DNA of 5,627 bases from Methanosarcinales archaeon. GTDB taxonomy: Archaea > Halobacteriota > Methanosarcinia > Methanosarcinales > Methanogasteraceae. The stretch is taken from NCBI GenBank assembly GCA_030609345.1, contig JAUWCK010000084.1, positions 1 through 5,627 on the forward strand, in the 5' to 3' direction. Of the stretch, positions 4,687 through 5,627 are shown in pieces (position 1 is the first letter of the stretch; the number at the start of each line of letters is the position of its first letter). A program made the translations under genes and the position numbers. A model generated the notes under the pieces. The model searched no databases. It saw nothing but the letters and a program-made list of their open reading frames with translations, and was not told the DNA's origin.

Positions 4687-5627
4687 ATGAATAAGCAACT
4701 CGTAGCAGTCATGGATTTCGGAGGGCAGTATAGCCACCTGATCGTGCGGAGATGCAGGAATCTCGGGGTATACGCCGAACTGATCCCGCACACCACATCT
4801 CCTGATGCGATCAGGGAGATGAATCCGGAAGCGATCATCCTGTCAGGAGGTCCTTCCAGCGTATATGCAGAGAATGCCCCGGTATGTGACCCTGAAATAT
4901 TCAATCTCGGAATTCCCGTGCTTGGAATCTGCTACGGGGCACAACTGATCGTGCGCGCCATGGGTGGGGATGTCAAACAGACGGAGATGCGCGAATACGG
5001 GAAGACCGAACTTTTGATAGACGATACAACAGACCTATTCAGTGGAATCGGGGAGAGAACGGTTGTCTGGATGTCGCATGGGGATCTGATCGAGAGCCTG
5101 CCAGCAAATTCCGAGATCATCGCACACACAGCCGGATCGCCTGCCGCAGCGTTCAGGAAAGTCGGGGAAGGGCTGATCTATGGCATCCAGTTCCATCCCG
5201 AGGTGGTGCACACCGATAAGGGCGAAGAGATGCTTGCGAACTTCCTATTTTCGATATGCAACTGCGATGCAACATGGAGTCCGGAATCATTCATCGACAG
5301 CGCGATTGCGGAGATCAGGGATGCGGTAGGCGGCGGCAAGGTGATCTGCGGCTTGAGTGGCGGGATCGACTCTGCAACCGTTGCTGTCTTGATCCATCGC
5401 GCAATCCAGGACCGGCTGACCTGCATCTATGTCGATAACGGTCTCATGCGGAAACGCGAGACCGAAGAGATCGTGCGCACATTCAAAAAACATTTCAAGA
5501 TCAATCTCGAGGTTGTTGATGCAAAAGATCGGTTTCTGGAGCGATTGCGGGGGATTTCGGATCCGGAGGAGAAGCGGAAGGTGATCGGCGATGAGTTCAT
5601 CCGCGTCTTCGACGAGGCTGCGACGCG
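4687..5627 (+). CDS. guaA: GMP synthase (glutamine-hydrolysing), fused form, 3' truncated by window
   Basis: From ATG 4687 the frame is open to the window end (313 codons visible; the fused enzyme is usually a little over 500). It converts XMP, ATP and glutamine to GMP in cytoplasmic purine synthesis. The N-terminal class I glutaminase starts VMDFGGQYSHLIVRRC. The oxyanion region SGGPSS is near residue 60, the nucleophile Cys82 is in GICYGAQL, and His170 and Glu172 are in GIQFHPEV, completing the triad. A linker leads to the ATP-pyrophosphatase domain with its P-loop SGGIDS (224-229) and YVDNGLMRKRE, typical of this family. The C-terminal dimerisation domain is outside the window. Many euryarchaea encode the two activities as separate proteins, so the fused form is mildly unexpected if the host is one of them. 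No inactivating change is seen. Confidence 0.96.
   Translation, partial: MNKQLVAVMDFGGQYSHLIVRRCRNLGVYAELIPHTTSPDAIREMNPEAIILSGGPSSVYAENAPVCDPEIFNLGIPVLGICYGAQLIVRAMGGDVKQTEMREYGKTELLIDDTTDLFSGIGERTVVWMSHGDLIESLPANSEIIAHTAGSPAAAFRKVGEGLIYGIQFHPEVVHTDKGEEMLANFLFSICNCDATWSPESFIDSAIAEIRDAVGGGKVICGLSGGIDSATVAVLIHRAIQDRLTCIYVDNGLMRKRETEEIVRTFKKHFKINLEVVDAKDRFLERLRGISDPEEKRKVIGDEFIRVFDEAAT

Noticed and set aside
1..5627. CRISPR array, tRNA, rRNA, or insertion-sequence ends
   Set aside because: No regularly spaced long repeats, no tRNA cloverleaf or TTCG-loop pattern, no rRNA-like stretch and no transposase frame or terminal inverted repeats were seen on reading both strands.

Overview
The window looks like a chromosomal segment from an archaeon, most likely a euryarchaeote related to methanogens or methane oxidisers. 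Support for this is moderate. There are TATA-like boxes containing CTTAAG about 40 to 50 bases before two gene starts, Shine-Dalgarno-type GGAGG and GAGG sites, and TTG and GTG starts. Nothing here settles the lineage: there is no rRNA, tRNA or methanogenesis gene, and a bacterium cannot be excluded.

Layout. (1) 1-1778: the last 591 codons of an alpha-2-macroglobulin family protein. It is relatively GC-rich, has an intact GCGEQ thioester motif, and is followed by a hairpin plus T8 terminator. (2) 1779-4600: an AT-richer accessory island, all on the plus strand. It holds a TumA/TumE-type (DUF6516) toxin-antitoxin pair, a frame-disrupted coding remnant, a class II Fic protein with a C-terminal winged helix, a MntA/HepT (nucleotidyltransferase/HEPN) toxin-antitoxin pair, and one or two tiny ORFs around a perfect 12-bp tandem repeat. 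(3) 4601-5627: a short promoter region, then the first 313 codons of a fused (glutaminase plus ATP-pyrophosphatase) GMP synthase, cut by the window edge.

How the genes relate. The two pairs and the Fic protein are separate stress or defence-type switches packed between two long conserved genes. TumA/TumE are 2 bp apart, mntA/hepT overlap as GTGA, and fic overlaps the upstream remnant as TAATG, so translational coupling is the rule here. MntA is expected to silence HepT by AMPylating the Tyr of its RX4HXY motif. Fic carries its own inhibitory motif, so it needs no separate antitoxin. GMP synthase is housekeeping and probably has its own promoter.

Most noteworthy: the 3' end of the tumE reading frame repeats, in the same codon phase, the 3' end of the macroglobulin gene. 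It then runs into a frame-shifted remnant of an unknown gene, which suggests the toxin-antitoxin cassette landed in or next to older coding sequence. A four-copy CTRYGACA repeat between fic and mntA is a plausible operator.
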